Origin: Nannocystis sp.
Lineage (GTDB): Bacteria; Myxococcota_A; Polyangia; Nannocystales; Nannocystaceae
Length of the DNA: 64,000 nucleotides
Assembly (NCBI RefSeq): GCF_016714285.1
Contig: NZ_JADJNN010000035.1
Location: 62,001-126,000, forward strand
Direction of reading: 5' to 3'
The position numbers and the translations under genes are program-made. Within the stretch, counting starts at the first letter, position 1; every line of letters begins with the position of its first letter. Below, in pieces: positions 28,245-36,901 of this stretch. Under the pieces are notes generated by a model. That model saw only the letters and a program-made list of their open reading frames with translations, did no database searches and was not told where the DNA came from.

Positions 28245-29876
28245 TCAGTCATTCGGCCACGGCTCCGGCAGCGGGACCTGGCCGGGCTGGGTCGGCGGCG
28301 GCTCGGTCGCCCCGGCCGCGATGAGATTGGCCTTGAACAGGCGGATGTACTTCAGGTCGTCCTCGATGTCGAAGTCGGGGTTGCTCACCAGCCACGCGTC
28401 GACGTTGAGGTCGAGGCTGTCGAGCACCTTGTAAGCGCCGATCAGGTCGCCCTGGCTCGCGCGCGTGGCCGCCATCTGGAAGCCGACGAAGATGTTGAGC
28501 ATCACGAAGCTCTTCTCGACGCTGAGGTCGTCGAAGGTGCCCTTCTCGAGGTCGACCTGATCCGGCGCCACGGGGATCTGGATCGCCACCTTCTCGTCGA
28601 CGTAGCTGTCGGTGTGCGGCACGCGGTAGCGCAGCATCAGGTCGCCCACGGCCTTGGTCGCCGGCGCGTTCTGCTTGCGCAGCAGCTCGAGCAAGATCGC
28701 CCCGCCGCCGCCCCGCCGGCCGCCGTTGTCGTGATCGTCGACCGCGGTGCGGTGGGCCAGCTGCAGGTTCGGGATCTCGATGCTCCCCGCGCCGTGGGTG
28801 AAGTCGTAGAGCTTGGTGCCATAGATACCGCGCAGCACGTAGGCGTCGCCGATGTCGACGTCCAGCGAGACATCCTCCGCCAGCGGCACCAGGAAGGACG
28901 TGACCTCCTCGTGAAAGACCTCCTTCACCGCGGCCGGGTCCTCGAGGAAGTAGAAGCTGCCGCTGGCCTGCTCCGACAGCGAGCGCATCAGGTCGACGTC
29001 GAACTCGGTGCCGACCCCGATCGTCGTCAGACCGTAGCCCTGCGCCGCGTAGCCGGCCGCCATGCTGATGATCTTGGCGTCGTTCGTGATGCCCTCGGTC
29101 GCGTTGCCGTCGGACAGGAAGATCACCCGGTTCTGCGCGTAGTCCTCGGCGTGCTCCGCGACCAGCTCGAAGCCGGTGCGCAGGCCGTCGTAGATGTTGG
29201 TACCGCCGCTCGCAGCGATCGCGTCGATCGCGTTGATGAGCTCCGGCGCGTCGCCCGTGACCGCCTCGACCTGCACCCGCGCGCTGGTCGAGAAGGTGAT
29301 GAGAGAGATGTGGTCGCCCGACTCGAGGCCGTCGAGCATGCGCATCAGGCCGTCGCGCACGTAGGCGATCGGCTCGCCCTCCATCGAGCCGCTGGTGTCG
29401 ATGACCAGGCTCAGGTTGAGCGGCGGCCGCTCGAGCTTGTCGACGTCGATCGCGGTGTTCATGCCGACCAGCACGGTGATGCAGTCCGAGCCGGTGATCA
29501 TATTCCCCATCTGCCCGAACAGGCCGTGCAGGCACACGTCGTTGGGACAGCCGGGCTTGGGCAGCTCGACCTTGTGCTCGTTGAAGAAGCCGACGTCGTC
29601 GATCGTGTTCGGGCCGGGGATCTCGCCCATCTCGAGGATCTGCTTGAACTGACCGAAGTCCTGCGAGCCGCCCTGACCGACCCCGAGGCCGCCCTCGTCG
29701 CCGCCGTCGCTGCCACCTTCGTCGCCGCTGGCGCTGGCGGCGGTGCCCTGGCCCGCCGTGTCCTCCTTGGCGTCCCCGCCGAGGCCCGAGTCACCGCAGG
29801 CGGGCAAGAGCGAGAGCGGGGCGCACAGCGCAGCGAGGCCGAGCAGCGGACGCATGGATGTGATTCGAGACTTCAT
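28245..29876 (-). CDS. VWA-domain lipoprotein (YfbK-like)
   Basis: The 543-residue protein has a lipoprotein signal (lipobox LLPAC), a Gly/Asp/Ser linker, then a VWA domain from about 150. The metal site is intact (LVIDTSGSMEG; Thr in SLITFSTSA; Asp in IFLSDGNATEG). A C-terminal helical region with DLIGAYKVLDSLDLNVDAW follows, resembling the DUF3520/YfbK layout. It is likely a periplasmic or surface scaffold. The ATG at 29876 has AGGAG 7 nt upstream. It lies 32 nt after the membrane-protein gene on the same strand, so the two are probably co-transcribed and may work together. Confidence 0.9.
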   Translation of the reverse strand: MKSRITSMRPLLGLAALCAPLSLLPACGDSGLGGDAKEDTAGQGTAASASGDEGGSDGGDEGGLGVGQGGSQDFGQFKQILEMGEIPGPNTIDDVGFFNEHKVELPKPGCPNDVCLHGLFGQMGNMITGSDCITVLVGMNTAIDVDKLERPPLNLSLVIDTSGSMEGEPIAYVRDGLMRMLDGLESGDHISLITFSTSARVQVEAVTGDAPELINAIDAIAASGGTNIYDGLRTGFELVAEHAEDYAQNRVIFLSDGNATEGITNDAKIISMAAGYAAQGYGLTTIGVGTEFDVDLMRSLSEQASGSFYFLEDPAAVKEVFHEEVTSFLVPLAEDVSLDVDIGDAYVLRGIYGTKLYDFTHGAGSIEIPNLQLAHRTAVDDHDNGGRRGGGGAILLELLRKQNAPATKAVGDLMLRYRVPHTDSYVDEKVAIQIPVAPDQVDLEKGTFDDLSVEKSFVMLNIFVGFQMAATRASQGDLIGAYKVLDSLDLNVDAWLVSNPDFDIEDDLKYIRLFKANLIAAGATEPPPTQPGQVPLPEPWPND

Positions 29877-29908
29877 GGCGGACTCCTGGGGAACAGTCGA
29901 AGGGGATC

Positions 29909-31582
29909 TCAGGGCTGGCTGGGGCTGCGGACGGCGACGACCTCGAAGTCGAGGCCGAGCTCATCAGGGCCCTCGGCGCACACGGGGTTCAGGATGACGC
30001 GCTCCTCGGCGTGGGCGAACCACAGCGCGAGGCTGGTGCTCGCGCCCTGCAAGGTGATCTGGCCGCCGGGCTTGGCGACCTGCACCTCGCCGTCCTCGTA
30101 GCGCACGCTCACCTCGGTCGGCCGCGCGACGGTGCCGCAGTCCGGGTCCGGCGCGATGGCGGCGTCGAACACGACCTTGCTGGCCATCACGGTGTCGGCG
30201 AACTTCGGCACCTCACGGCCGCGCGAGACGACCATGGCCACCTTGGGCGGCGGGTCCACGTCCTCGGGACCCTGGACGCGGGTCAGCTCGAGCACGTCGC
30301 CGCTGGCGAAGCTCTCGACCGTGATCCACTGGTCCTGCACGAACGGGAAGCTGTCCGCCGGCAAGCACAGGTACCAGCGCGGGATGTCGATGCCGGCGTC
30401 GAACTCGAGGCCGATGCAACCATCGGGTCCGAGATCGAGGTTGGTGATCTGCATGGCCCCGCCAGCCAGCGGCGGGTCGCTCCACGCGAGGCGCTCGACG
30501 TCCGGGCCGGGGTAGTAGGCGTCAGCCGGCGGGAAGGGGTCGACCTCGTACACGATCTCGCGCTGCGACGAAGCGACCGAGACCTGCCCGTCCGCGTCGG
30601 CCCCGAGCAGCACGCCGCCTGGGCGGTGCTGGCTGGCGTCCTCGATCGATCCAGGGATCAGCTCGACCGCGATCTCGCTGGCGTGCCAGAACAGGATGAA
30701 GGGCTCGACCAGGCTGTCGCCCTCGACGCGCACCGCATAGCACTGGCGCGACGCGAGCGAGAGGTCGCGCGCGGCCGCGTTGGTGTTCGGCGGCATCGAC
30801 CAGGTGCGCCCGGCCCCAAACAGCGACTCCGAGAGCAACAGGCCCGGATCCTCCTCGGCGGCGATACAGTCGATCTGAACCTCCGGCAGCAGATCACGGG
30901 TGCGGACGATGAGGTCGGCGCTGCTCCCGTTGTGCAGGTACGCGTCGGCGTCGATGTCCTCGTACACGATGCCGCTGTCCACACCGGTGTCCCACTCGCC
31001 CACGTCCCCGACGTCGCCCACGTCGCCCTCCTCGCCCGGCGGCGGGTTCGGTGAGCTGGTGGCGATCGACAGCGAGGTGCCAGCACAGACCGCCGCCAGC
31101 TGGGCCAAGCGCGGGGCCATACGCGATGTGAGCTGGAGCCGTGGCGCGGGCCGACGCATCGCCGGCAGCAGCGCGCGCCAGCCGAGCGCCAGCACCGGCA
31201 GGGCGATCAGATCGGTCGGGTCGACGGTGATGCTCCACGCGTTGCCGACCAGCCCCATCAACCACGACCACGCGTCGGCGGCCGCCGACGAGACCTTGAT
31301 CGCCGCGAACACGGCCCCGACCGCGACATGGCAGAAGAGCAGCCCCCGCCGCGTGCGCAGCCCCAGCAGCGCGGCCAGCAGCGCCGGCGCGACGACCATG
31401 CCGGCGAGGTCGCTCAGCTTGCCCGTGAGCCCGCCCGGCAGCAGCCCGGAGCCCTTGAGCAGATGGTCATTCACGCCGAGCAGGGCCAGCGCAGCCAGCC
31501 AGGTCGGCGTCAACAGAGCCCGCCCCGGGCGCAGCTCGGGACGGGTAGAGAACGGAGTGGTCAGCCAGCGCGGGAGGGTCAT
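29909..31582 (-). CDS. Membrane-anchored protein of unknown function
   Basis: The protein has 557 residues. The first 190 hold about five hydrophobic segments (LAALALLGVNDHLL, GMVVAPALLAALLGL, LLFCHVAVGAVFAAIKV, LIALPVLALGW, LAQLAAVCAGTSLSIA). The rest (about 370 residues) is polar and probably extracytoplasmic, with a GDVGDVGDVG micro-repeat at the junction. I recognise no family; the beta-rich tail with evenly spaced Asp/Pro resembles a sandwich domain. The ATG at 31582 is preferred to TTG 31609. It lies directly upstream of the VWA lipoprotein (32 nt), which suggests a shared surface assembly. Confidence 0.75.
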   Translation of the reverse strand: MTLPRWLTTPFSTRPELRPGRALLTPTWLAALALLGVNDHLLKGSGLLPGGLTGKLSDLAGMVVAPALLAALLGLRTRRGLLFCHVAVGAVFAAIKVSSAAADAWSWLMGLVGNAWSITVDPTDLIALPVLALGWRALLPAMRRPAPRLQLTSRMAPRLAQLAAVCAGTSLSIATSSPNPPPGEEGDVGDVGDVGEWDTGVDSGIVYEDIDADAYLHNGSSADLIVRTRDLLPEVQIDCIAAEEDPGLLLSESLFGAGRTWSMPPNTNAAARDLSLASRQCYAVRVEGDSLVEPFILFWHASEIAVELIPGSIEDASQHRPGGVLLGADADGQVSVASSQREIVYEVDPFPPADAYYPGPDVERLAWSDPPLAGGAMQITNLDLGPDGCIGLEFDAGIDIPRWYLCLPADSFPFVQDQWITVESFASGDVLELTRVQGPEDVDPPPKVAMVVSRGREVPKFADTVMASKVVFDAAIAPDPDCGTVARPTEVSVRYEDGEVQVAKPGGQITLQGASTSLALWFAHAEERVILNPVCAEGPDELGLDFEVVAVRSPSQP

Positions 31583-31906
31583 GGGAGGCTCGCAGCGGTC
31601 GCCTTGCAAGTCATCGGCCAGCGAACTACGGCCGGGCTTACACGCGTGTCACTGTCGATCGTCGCTGATCGTGACAGCCGCCACAAGCGCTTTCCCTGCG
31701 TGGCAGCCCGCCGCACCTTCGGCCCGTGTCGCGCGCTCACCCGACCGCGGCAGCCGCGGCAGACATGCCGGACCACGACATTGCGATCAGGGCCACTCGC
31801 CCTCGGCTCGCCCTCGGCTCGCCCTGTCCTCGCCCTGTCCTCGGCCCTCGGCTCGCCCACCACTCGGCTCGCCCACCACTCGGCCCACTCGGCCCTCGGC
31901 TCGCCC
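31583..31906. repeat. 324-nt gap with degenerate tandem repeat
   Basis: From about 31795 to 31906 the plus strand is built of shuffled CTCGGCTCGCC, CTCGCCCTGTC and CCACTCGGC units. The array runs right up to the stop codon of the MBL-fold gene (31907), whose own last codons on the minus strand read GAGGGCGAGCGG, very like the unit. The array may therefore have been copied from that 3' end. The part 31583-31794 shows no gene and presumably holds the promoter of the membrane-protein gene. Confidence 0.7.
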
Positions 31907-32650
31907 TCACGGAGTCAGCCGCTCGCCCTCACGCGCGCACGCGATCGCCAGCCCCACGGGGTCGAGCTGATCGGGGTAATGGATGAGGCGCATGTGCCGA
32001 CGCTGAGCCTCCGGCAACGCCAGCAGCGAGGCGAGCGGCGTGTGCACGCCGAAGTTGGTCTCGTGGAAGAAGAGGTCGCTGGCCGCCAACCACGCGATGA
32101 GCCCCGCGTCGAAGGCCGTGTCCGCGCTGTAGCCGATCACCCGCTCGCCGACCCGCACGCGCAGCGCCGAGGTCGGGATGTGATGGATCGTCCGCCGCCA
32201 CTCGAGCTCGAGCGGCCCGAGTCGCGTCACGCCCGGCGCGAGCACCTGCACCTCGGCGTAGTCCGCGAGGGTCAAGCTGGTGTGCGAGCCATCGGGGTGC
32301 ATCAACGTGTCCATGCCGCCGCGCAGCCGCGCGTCCCATAGCCCGGCGAGCACCTCGGGGATCGCGTGGATCGTGGTCTTGCGCCCGGTCACGAAGCGGC
32401 GCCAGAACAACAATTGCTCGAGGCCCCCGCAGTGGTCGCCGTGCAGGTGGGTGATGAGCACGTGATCGATGTCGTCGAGCCCCACCGTGTCGCGGCTCGC
32501 CAGCGAGTGGTCGCGCAGCGCCCGGGCCAGCGCCGGCGGAGCATCGACAAGCAAGCGCTGGTCACCCGCCTCGAACAACAGACACGCGTTGTAGTAGCGG
32601 GCGGTGAAGGCGTCCCCGACGCCGACGACGCGGACCGAGAGCTCGGACAT
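31907..32650 (-). CDS. Metallo-beta-lactamase-fold hydrolase (RNase Z-like)
   Basis: The 247-residue protein has the zinc signature THLHGDHCGG near residue 68, a following HHIPTSALRVRVG, SADTAFD (bridging Asp) and HETNFGV. The order fits the RNase Z/ElaC-type or phosphodiesterase branch of the family rather than lactamases. The substrate cannot be told from sequence. It has no signal peptide. The ATG at 32650 begins MSELSVRVVGVG, the usual family N-terminus. It is divergent from the lipoprotein at 32787. Confidence 0.88.
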   Translation of the reverse strand: MSELSVRVVGVGDAFTARYYNACLLFEAGDQRLLVDAPPALARALRDHSLASRDTVGLDDIDHVLITHLHGDHCGGLEQLLFWRRFVTGRKTTIHAIPEVLAGLWDARLRGGMDTLMHPDGSHTSLTLADYAEVQVLAPGVTRLGPLELEWRRTIHHIPTSALRVRVGERVIGYSADTAFDAGLIAWLAASDLFFHETNFGVHTPLASLLALPEAQRRHMRLIHYPDQLDPVGLAIACAREGERLTP

Positions 32651-32786
32651 GCCGCAGGATACCCGAGCGCCGAGGAACGCCACGTGGCAGGACGCCACAC
32701 CACACCCCTGGGCGTCCCCGCTCAGCATCCCAGACCTTCGATTTCACTAACAAAATTATCGCCACCAGCCCGGCCCACGACGCGCA

Positions 32787-33827
32787 ATGATGGCCGGCAT
32801 GACGACCCTGACCCGCTCCACCCTGGCCGCCTCGATCGCCCTCTCGCTGCTGTCCGGCGGATGCTTCCTGCTCGGCGAAGGCGGGGCCAAGTTCATCGAG
32901 GCCGACGACGTCCGCCTTGACCTCCCGGGGGCGGTGAGCAACCGCGACGTCGACCCCTCGATGATCCACGGCGACCTCCACGACGCGGCCATCCGCGTCA
33001 CCGAGGACGTGAACACCTGGGTCACCTCGATGGTCGAGACCTCGGCCCGCGTCGTCGAGTACCTCGACCGCGTCCCCGAGACCAGCCGCGACGGCAACAC
33101 CCGCGTCTACGGCCCCTACGCCGACCGCGACGGCCGCGACCTCGGCTGGCTGGTGCGCATCGACGAGAGCGCCGACACCACCAACTTCGAGCTCCACGTC
33201 GGCCCGCGTACGGCCGCCTCGCAGGCCGACATGAACAAGCTGATGAGCGGCTCGCTCGTCGCCACCGAGGAGGACCGCAGCGGCGGCTTCACCCTCGACT
33301 TCGACGTCGTCGAGAAGTACCCCGACATCAAGGGCGACGCCGCCAAGCTCTACACCTACGCCGGGGCCGTCAGCGTCACATTCGAGCGCCAGCTCGGCAG
33401 CGACTTCAAGCACATCGACATGGACTTCCAGGACCTGTCGGTGCTCTACGAGGGCTTCCTCGACGACGATGCCTTCTTCAGCGACGACACGTACACCTAC
33501 CACCGCGCCGCCGACGGCTCGGGCAGCTTCCGCCTGGCCCTGCTCGGCGAGTGGGACGACTTCGGCTGGAGCGGCCCGGCGCAGGAGAACATGACCCTCG
33601 AGTGGGCCTGGACCCCGACGGGCGAGGGCCGCACGCGCGGCAGCATCGTCGAGGTCGACGGCGTCGGCGACATGAAGCATGGCGACCTCGCGCTCGAGGA
33701 GTGCTTCGGCGCCGATGGCTACCTCACCTGGCGCCAGATCAACGACGCCTACCTGGTCGAGGCGCCCGAGTACAACCTCGGCGACCCCAAGAGCTGTGCG
33801 CTCGGCGTCGACGCCTTCGACAAGTAG
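32787..33827 (+). CDS. Secreted lipoprotein, unknown function
   Basis: The 346-residue protein has a lipoprotein signal (lipobox LSGGC) and no Ser/Thr linker. The mature domain is acidic and rich in short beta strands (WLVRIDESADTTNFELHVGP, GGFTLDFDVVEKY, AVSVTFERQLG, HIDMDFQDLSVLYEGF), like a lipocalin-type or beta-sandwich fold. I do not recognise the family. The start may be 32787, 32790 or 32799, and none has a clear ribosome site. An AT-rich patch (32736-32762) in front probably carries the promoter. Confidence 0.82.
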   Translation: MMAGMTTLTRSTLAASIALSLLSGGCFLLGEGGAKFIEADDVRLDLPGAVSNRDVDPSMIHGDLHDAAIRVTEDVNTWVTSMVETSARVVEYLDRVPETSRDGNTRVYGPYADRDGRDLGWLVRIDESADTTNFELHVGPRTAASQADMNKLMSGSLVATEEDRSGGFTLDFDVVEKYPDIKGDAAKLYTYAGAVSVTFERQLGSDFKHIDMDFQDLSVLYEGFLDDDAFFSDDTYTYHRAADGSGSFRLALLGEWDDFGWSGPAQENMTLEWAWTPTGEGRTRGSIVEVDGVGDMKHGDLALEECFGADGYLTWRQINDAYLVEAPEYNLGDPKSCALGVDAFDK

Positions 33828-33932
33828 ACGGAGTGCCATGCGCACTCCGGCGAGCGCGAGGCGCCGCAACGCGCCGACCCGCTCCACCGCCAAGAATCTG
33901 GGAATCTCGCCGGCCGGTCTGGTGTTTCGAGC

Positions 33933-33952
33933 CGGGGCAGTATACTGCCCCG
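33933..33952. promoter_or_regulatory. Perfect 20-bp palindrome at the start of the metzincin-like gene
   Basis: CGGGGCAGTA (33933-33942) is followed at once by its exact reverse complement (33943-33952), ending 6 nt before the ATG at 33959. The centre contains TATACT, a good -10 hexamer. If it is a promoter, the transcript would be nearly leaderless, and a protein bound to the palindrome would block it. There is no Shine-Dalgarno in the remaining 6 nt. Confidence 0.5.
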
Positions 33953-33958
33953 CACCCC

Positions 33959-34963
33959 ATGGCCTCCTCGCGAATCAAGAGCCTGACCAAGCTGGCGCTG
34001 CTGCTCGGCGCCCCGATGGCGCTGCTGCTCGCGCTGTTCGGCAGCGGCGTCCACTGCGGCCACGCCAACCGGGCCGCGATCCTCGGCTTCGAGCGCGACT
34101 GGCTCGGCATGGACGTCGTCGTGCCCGAGCCGCCCGCGCCCGCGCCAGTCACCACGCCAGTCACCACGCCCACGCCCGTCACGCCCGCGCCCACGCCGAC
34201 ACCCGTCGTCACCACACCAGTCACCACGCCAGTCGTCACGCCCACGCCCACGCCCGTCGTCGTCACGCCCACGACGCCCCCCCCGGTCGTTGACCCCGCG
34301 CCGGTGGCCCTCGGCATCGTCCGCGATCCGATCCCGCTGACGATCACCCCCCCTGCGCCGCTGCCCGCGGACCTGCAGGCCCGCCTCGCCGAGCCGGTCC
34401 GTGTCCGCGTCACGATGCTCGTCGATCCCGAGCTCGTCGACCGCCGCCCGGACTGGATCGCCTACACGCAGCGGCACGTCGCCTGGGCCTCCCAGGTGCT
34501 CGAGGCCCAGATCGGTGTGCACCTCGAGCTGCGCGGCGTGCTCGTGTGGCCCGACGCGCAGGACACCAACCTCATCGCCCTCGTCGCCGACCTCCAGCAG
34601 CGCCCGCGCGACGGCGCCGACCTCGTCCTCGGTCTGAGTCACCGCAGCTTCGCCGGCGCGCCCGTCCTCAGCGCCGAGCTCCCCGCCGACCACAACCTCG
34701 GCCACGCGCTCGTGCAAGCCAGCCCCGGCTCACGCGCGCCGCACCTGCGCGGCATGCTCCACGCCGTCGGTCAGGCGCTCGGCGCCTTCGCCATCCGCGA
34801 CCCCGCCAGCGAACCCTGGCGCGCCGGCTCCTTCATGGCCGACGTGCTCGCGCCCGACACCCTGGCGATCACCCTCGACGACGACAGCCGCAGGCGCCTG
34901 CTCGAGCGCAAGTCGTTGCCCTTCGCCGCCGCCCCGCAAGACCTCGAGCCGCAGGAGCACTGA
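33959..34963 (+). CDS. Secreted/anchored metzincin-like protein with degenerate zinc site
   Basis: The 334-residue protein has an N-terminal hydrophobic segment (LALLLGAPMALLLALFGSGVHC, signal or anchor), a 50-residue Thr/Pro/Val repeat linker (VTTPVTTPTP style), then a domain of about 190 residues. That domain follows the order of zinc metalloproteases of the metzincin type: RVTMLVDPELV, a central LRGMLHAVGQALGAF where HExxHxxGxxH is expected, and AGSFMADVLAPDT resembling the Met-turn, then DDDSRRRLLE. Only the first His is kept and the Glu is Val, so it is unlikely to be catalytic. It is followed 2 nt later by a small membrane protein. Confidence 0.8.
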   Translation: MASSRIKSLTKLALLLGAPMALLLALFGSGVHCGHANRAAILGFERDWLGMDVVVPEPPAPAPVTTPVTTPTPVTPAPTPTPVVTTPVTTPVVTPTPTPVVVTPTTPPPVVDPAPVALGIVRDPIPLTITPPAPLPADLQARLAEPVRVRVTMLVDPELVDRRPDWIAYTQRHVAWASQVLEAQIGVHLELRGVLVWPDAQDTNLIALVADLQQRPRDGADLVLGLSHRSFAGAPVLSAELPADHNLGHALVQASPGSRAPHLRGMLHAVGQALGAFAIRDPASEPWRAGSFMADVLAPDTLAITLDDDSRRRLLERKSLPFAAAPQDLEPQEH

Positions 34964-34965
34964 CC

Positions 34966-35178
34966 ATGGCCCAGCCCGCGCGACCCGTCCCGCAGAAGCA
35001 ACCGCCGCCCGAGGTGGCCGAGGCCCCGACCACCCGGCTGGCCTGGATCCTCGGCTGGGTCGTCAGCCCGCTCCTGTTCTTCGGCGGGATCTTCCTCGGC
35101 GGCGTCTATGTCGGCGCCAACCACCCCGAGGGATGGATCGCCAGCGTCGTGCTGTGGTTCACCGGCCTGTTCGGCTGA
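34966..35178 (+). CDS. Small single-pass membrane protein
   Basis: The 70-residue protein has a Pro/Gln-rich cytoplasmic N-terminus, one strong transmembrane helix region (LAWILGWVVSPLLFFGGIFLGGVYVG) and a second short hydrophobic tail (IASVVLWFTGLFG). The ATG at 34966 begins 2 nt after the preceding stop and has GCAGGAGC as ribosome site inside the upstream gene's end. It is almost certainly co-transcribed with the metzincin-like gene and could anchor or accompany its product. Family unknown. Confidence 0.75.
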   Translation: MAQPARPVPQKQPPPEVAEAPTTRLAWILGWVVSPLLFFGGIFLGGVYVGANHPEGWIASVVLWFTGLFG

Positions 35179-35196
35179 CCTGTTCGCTCGGGCACC

Positions 35197-36860
35197 TCAG
35201 CAGCGCCCGAGGCTGCGTCCGGTCTCGCGGTGCATGAGCTCGCGGTAGCGTTCGATCTCCTCGTCCACTGCGCTCGCCGGCCGACCCCACGCCGCCACCA
35301 GGCGCTCGGCGATCGGCCGCGCCACGTGGATCCCCAGCTCCCCGTCCGTCAGCGCCAGCGGCAGGCGGCGCCGCAGGATGTCCTCGATGTGTACGCAGCC
35401 CTCGGCCGCGATCGCATGATCGACCTCGGCCCAGAGATACGGGAGATCGGCGATGAGGCGCTCGCCAAGAGCGGGTTCGCGCGTGATGCGGGCCGCCAGC
35501 TCGCGGGCGAAGGGTCCATGCCGTCCCGCGAGCTCCGCCATGTGCGGCATGCCGAGTTCGGCCGGCGTCAACGGCCGACCCGGCACCAGCGGCAGGCGGT
35601 GCGTGCTGCAGCGCGGCAAGTGGAGGCCGAGCGCGGCCTCCACCTTGTCGACCGCCTCCTCGGCCATGGCCCGGTAGGTCGTCAGCTTGCCGCCGACCAG
35701 CGCGAACACCCCCGTCTCGGTCTCGACGATGCGGTGGCTGCGAGACAGCTCGACCGTCGAGTCGCCGCCCGCGGCCGAGGCGGCGCGCACCAGCGGCCGA
35801 ACCCCGGACCAGGCGCTGACAATGCGGTCATGCCGGAGCCCTGACTCGGCAGGATGCGGCCGATCATGCGAAACAGCTCGTCGGCGTCGGCCGTGGTCAC
35901 CCCCGAGGCCCCCGGGTCGCCCTCGTACGCGGTGTCGGTGGTGCCGAGGTACGTCCGCGCACCCCACGGCACCACGAACAAGATCCGCCGCTCCTTCGCC
36001 GCCTGCACCACCACCGGCTGACGCAGCGGCAGATCGGCGGCCTTCAGGACGATGTGGATCCCGCGTGAGAGGCTCAGCAATTGCCGCCCTGATGCCCCGA
36101 GGAGCTTCTCCGAGGTCCACGGCCCCGCCGCCACGAACACCGCGCGCGCCTGCACCCGCACCCCATCGGCGAGCTCGGCCACGTGCAGCGGCCCCTCCCG
36201 CCGCAGCGCCACCACCGGGCTGTACGTCAGCACCTCCGCTCCGTGCCGCCGCGCGCTCTGCAAGGTCGTGAGCGTCAGCCGAGCGTCGTCGGTAACAGCG
36301 TCCTCGTAGCTCACCGCCCCGCGCAGCCCCTCGGCGACCAGCAGCGGCTCGAGCCGACGCGTCGCCGCCGGTCCGAGCGTCCGATGGCCACGGCTGCGGT
36401 ACAGGCTGAGGGCGTCGTAGAGCGTGAGCCCGACCCGCAGCTTCCACAGGGGCAGGCGGTCGCCGCGGTAGGCCGGGAACAGGAACTGGACCGGCGCGAC
36501 CAGGTGCCCCGCGATCTTGTACAGGCGACGACGCTCCCGCAGCGCCTCGTACACCAGGCCGATCTCGCCTTGCTCGAGATAGCGGACGCCGCCGTGGATC
36601 AGCCGGCTCGAGCGCGACGAGGTCCCGAAGGCGAGGTCGCGGCCATCCACGACCAGCACTCGCAGGCCGCGCATGGCCGCGTCCCGAGCGATGCCGGCGC
36701 CGGTGATGCCGGCGCCCACGACGAGCAGGTCCCACGGAGCAGGGTCCGCGCCGGTCCGGATCCGGTCCGCGAGGGCGCGGATCTCCGCCGGCCCCCAGGC
36801 GGGCGGGGCCACTTGTTCGGCGAGGGCGTCGGCGCGATTGTTGCGCCTAGTGGCGGGCAT
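35197..36860 (-). pseudogene. glpD: Glycerol-3-phosphate dehydrogenase gene with a frameshift
   Basis: Two overlapping minus-strand frames together make a full GlpD of about 554 residues, the FAD enzyme that oxidises glycerol-3-phosphate to dihydroxyacetone phosphate at the inner membrane. The first frame carries LLVVGAGITGAGIARDAAMRG (FAD site), LIHGGVRYLEQGE and WGARTYLGTTDTAYEG. The second carries RIVSAWSGVRPLVR, FALVGGKLTTYRAMAEE and the C-terminal cap. The switch lies near 35840-35856, just after GRILP. The span of 1664 nt is one base short of whole codons. Either the gene is broken or the base is missing from the assembly. The ATG at 36860 is divergent from the FHA gene (41 nt). Confidence 0.85.
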
Positions 36861-36901
36861 TTGTGACACTGTGCTCAGCCTACTGCGAACTGGAGACCTC
36901 G

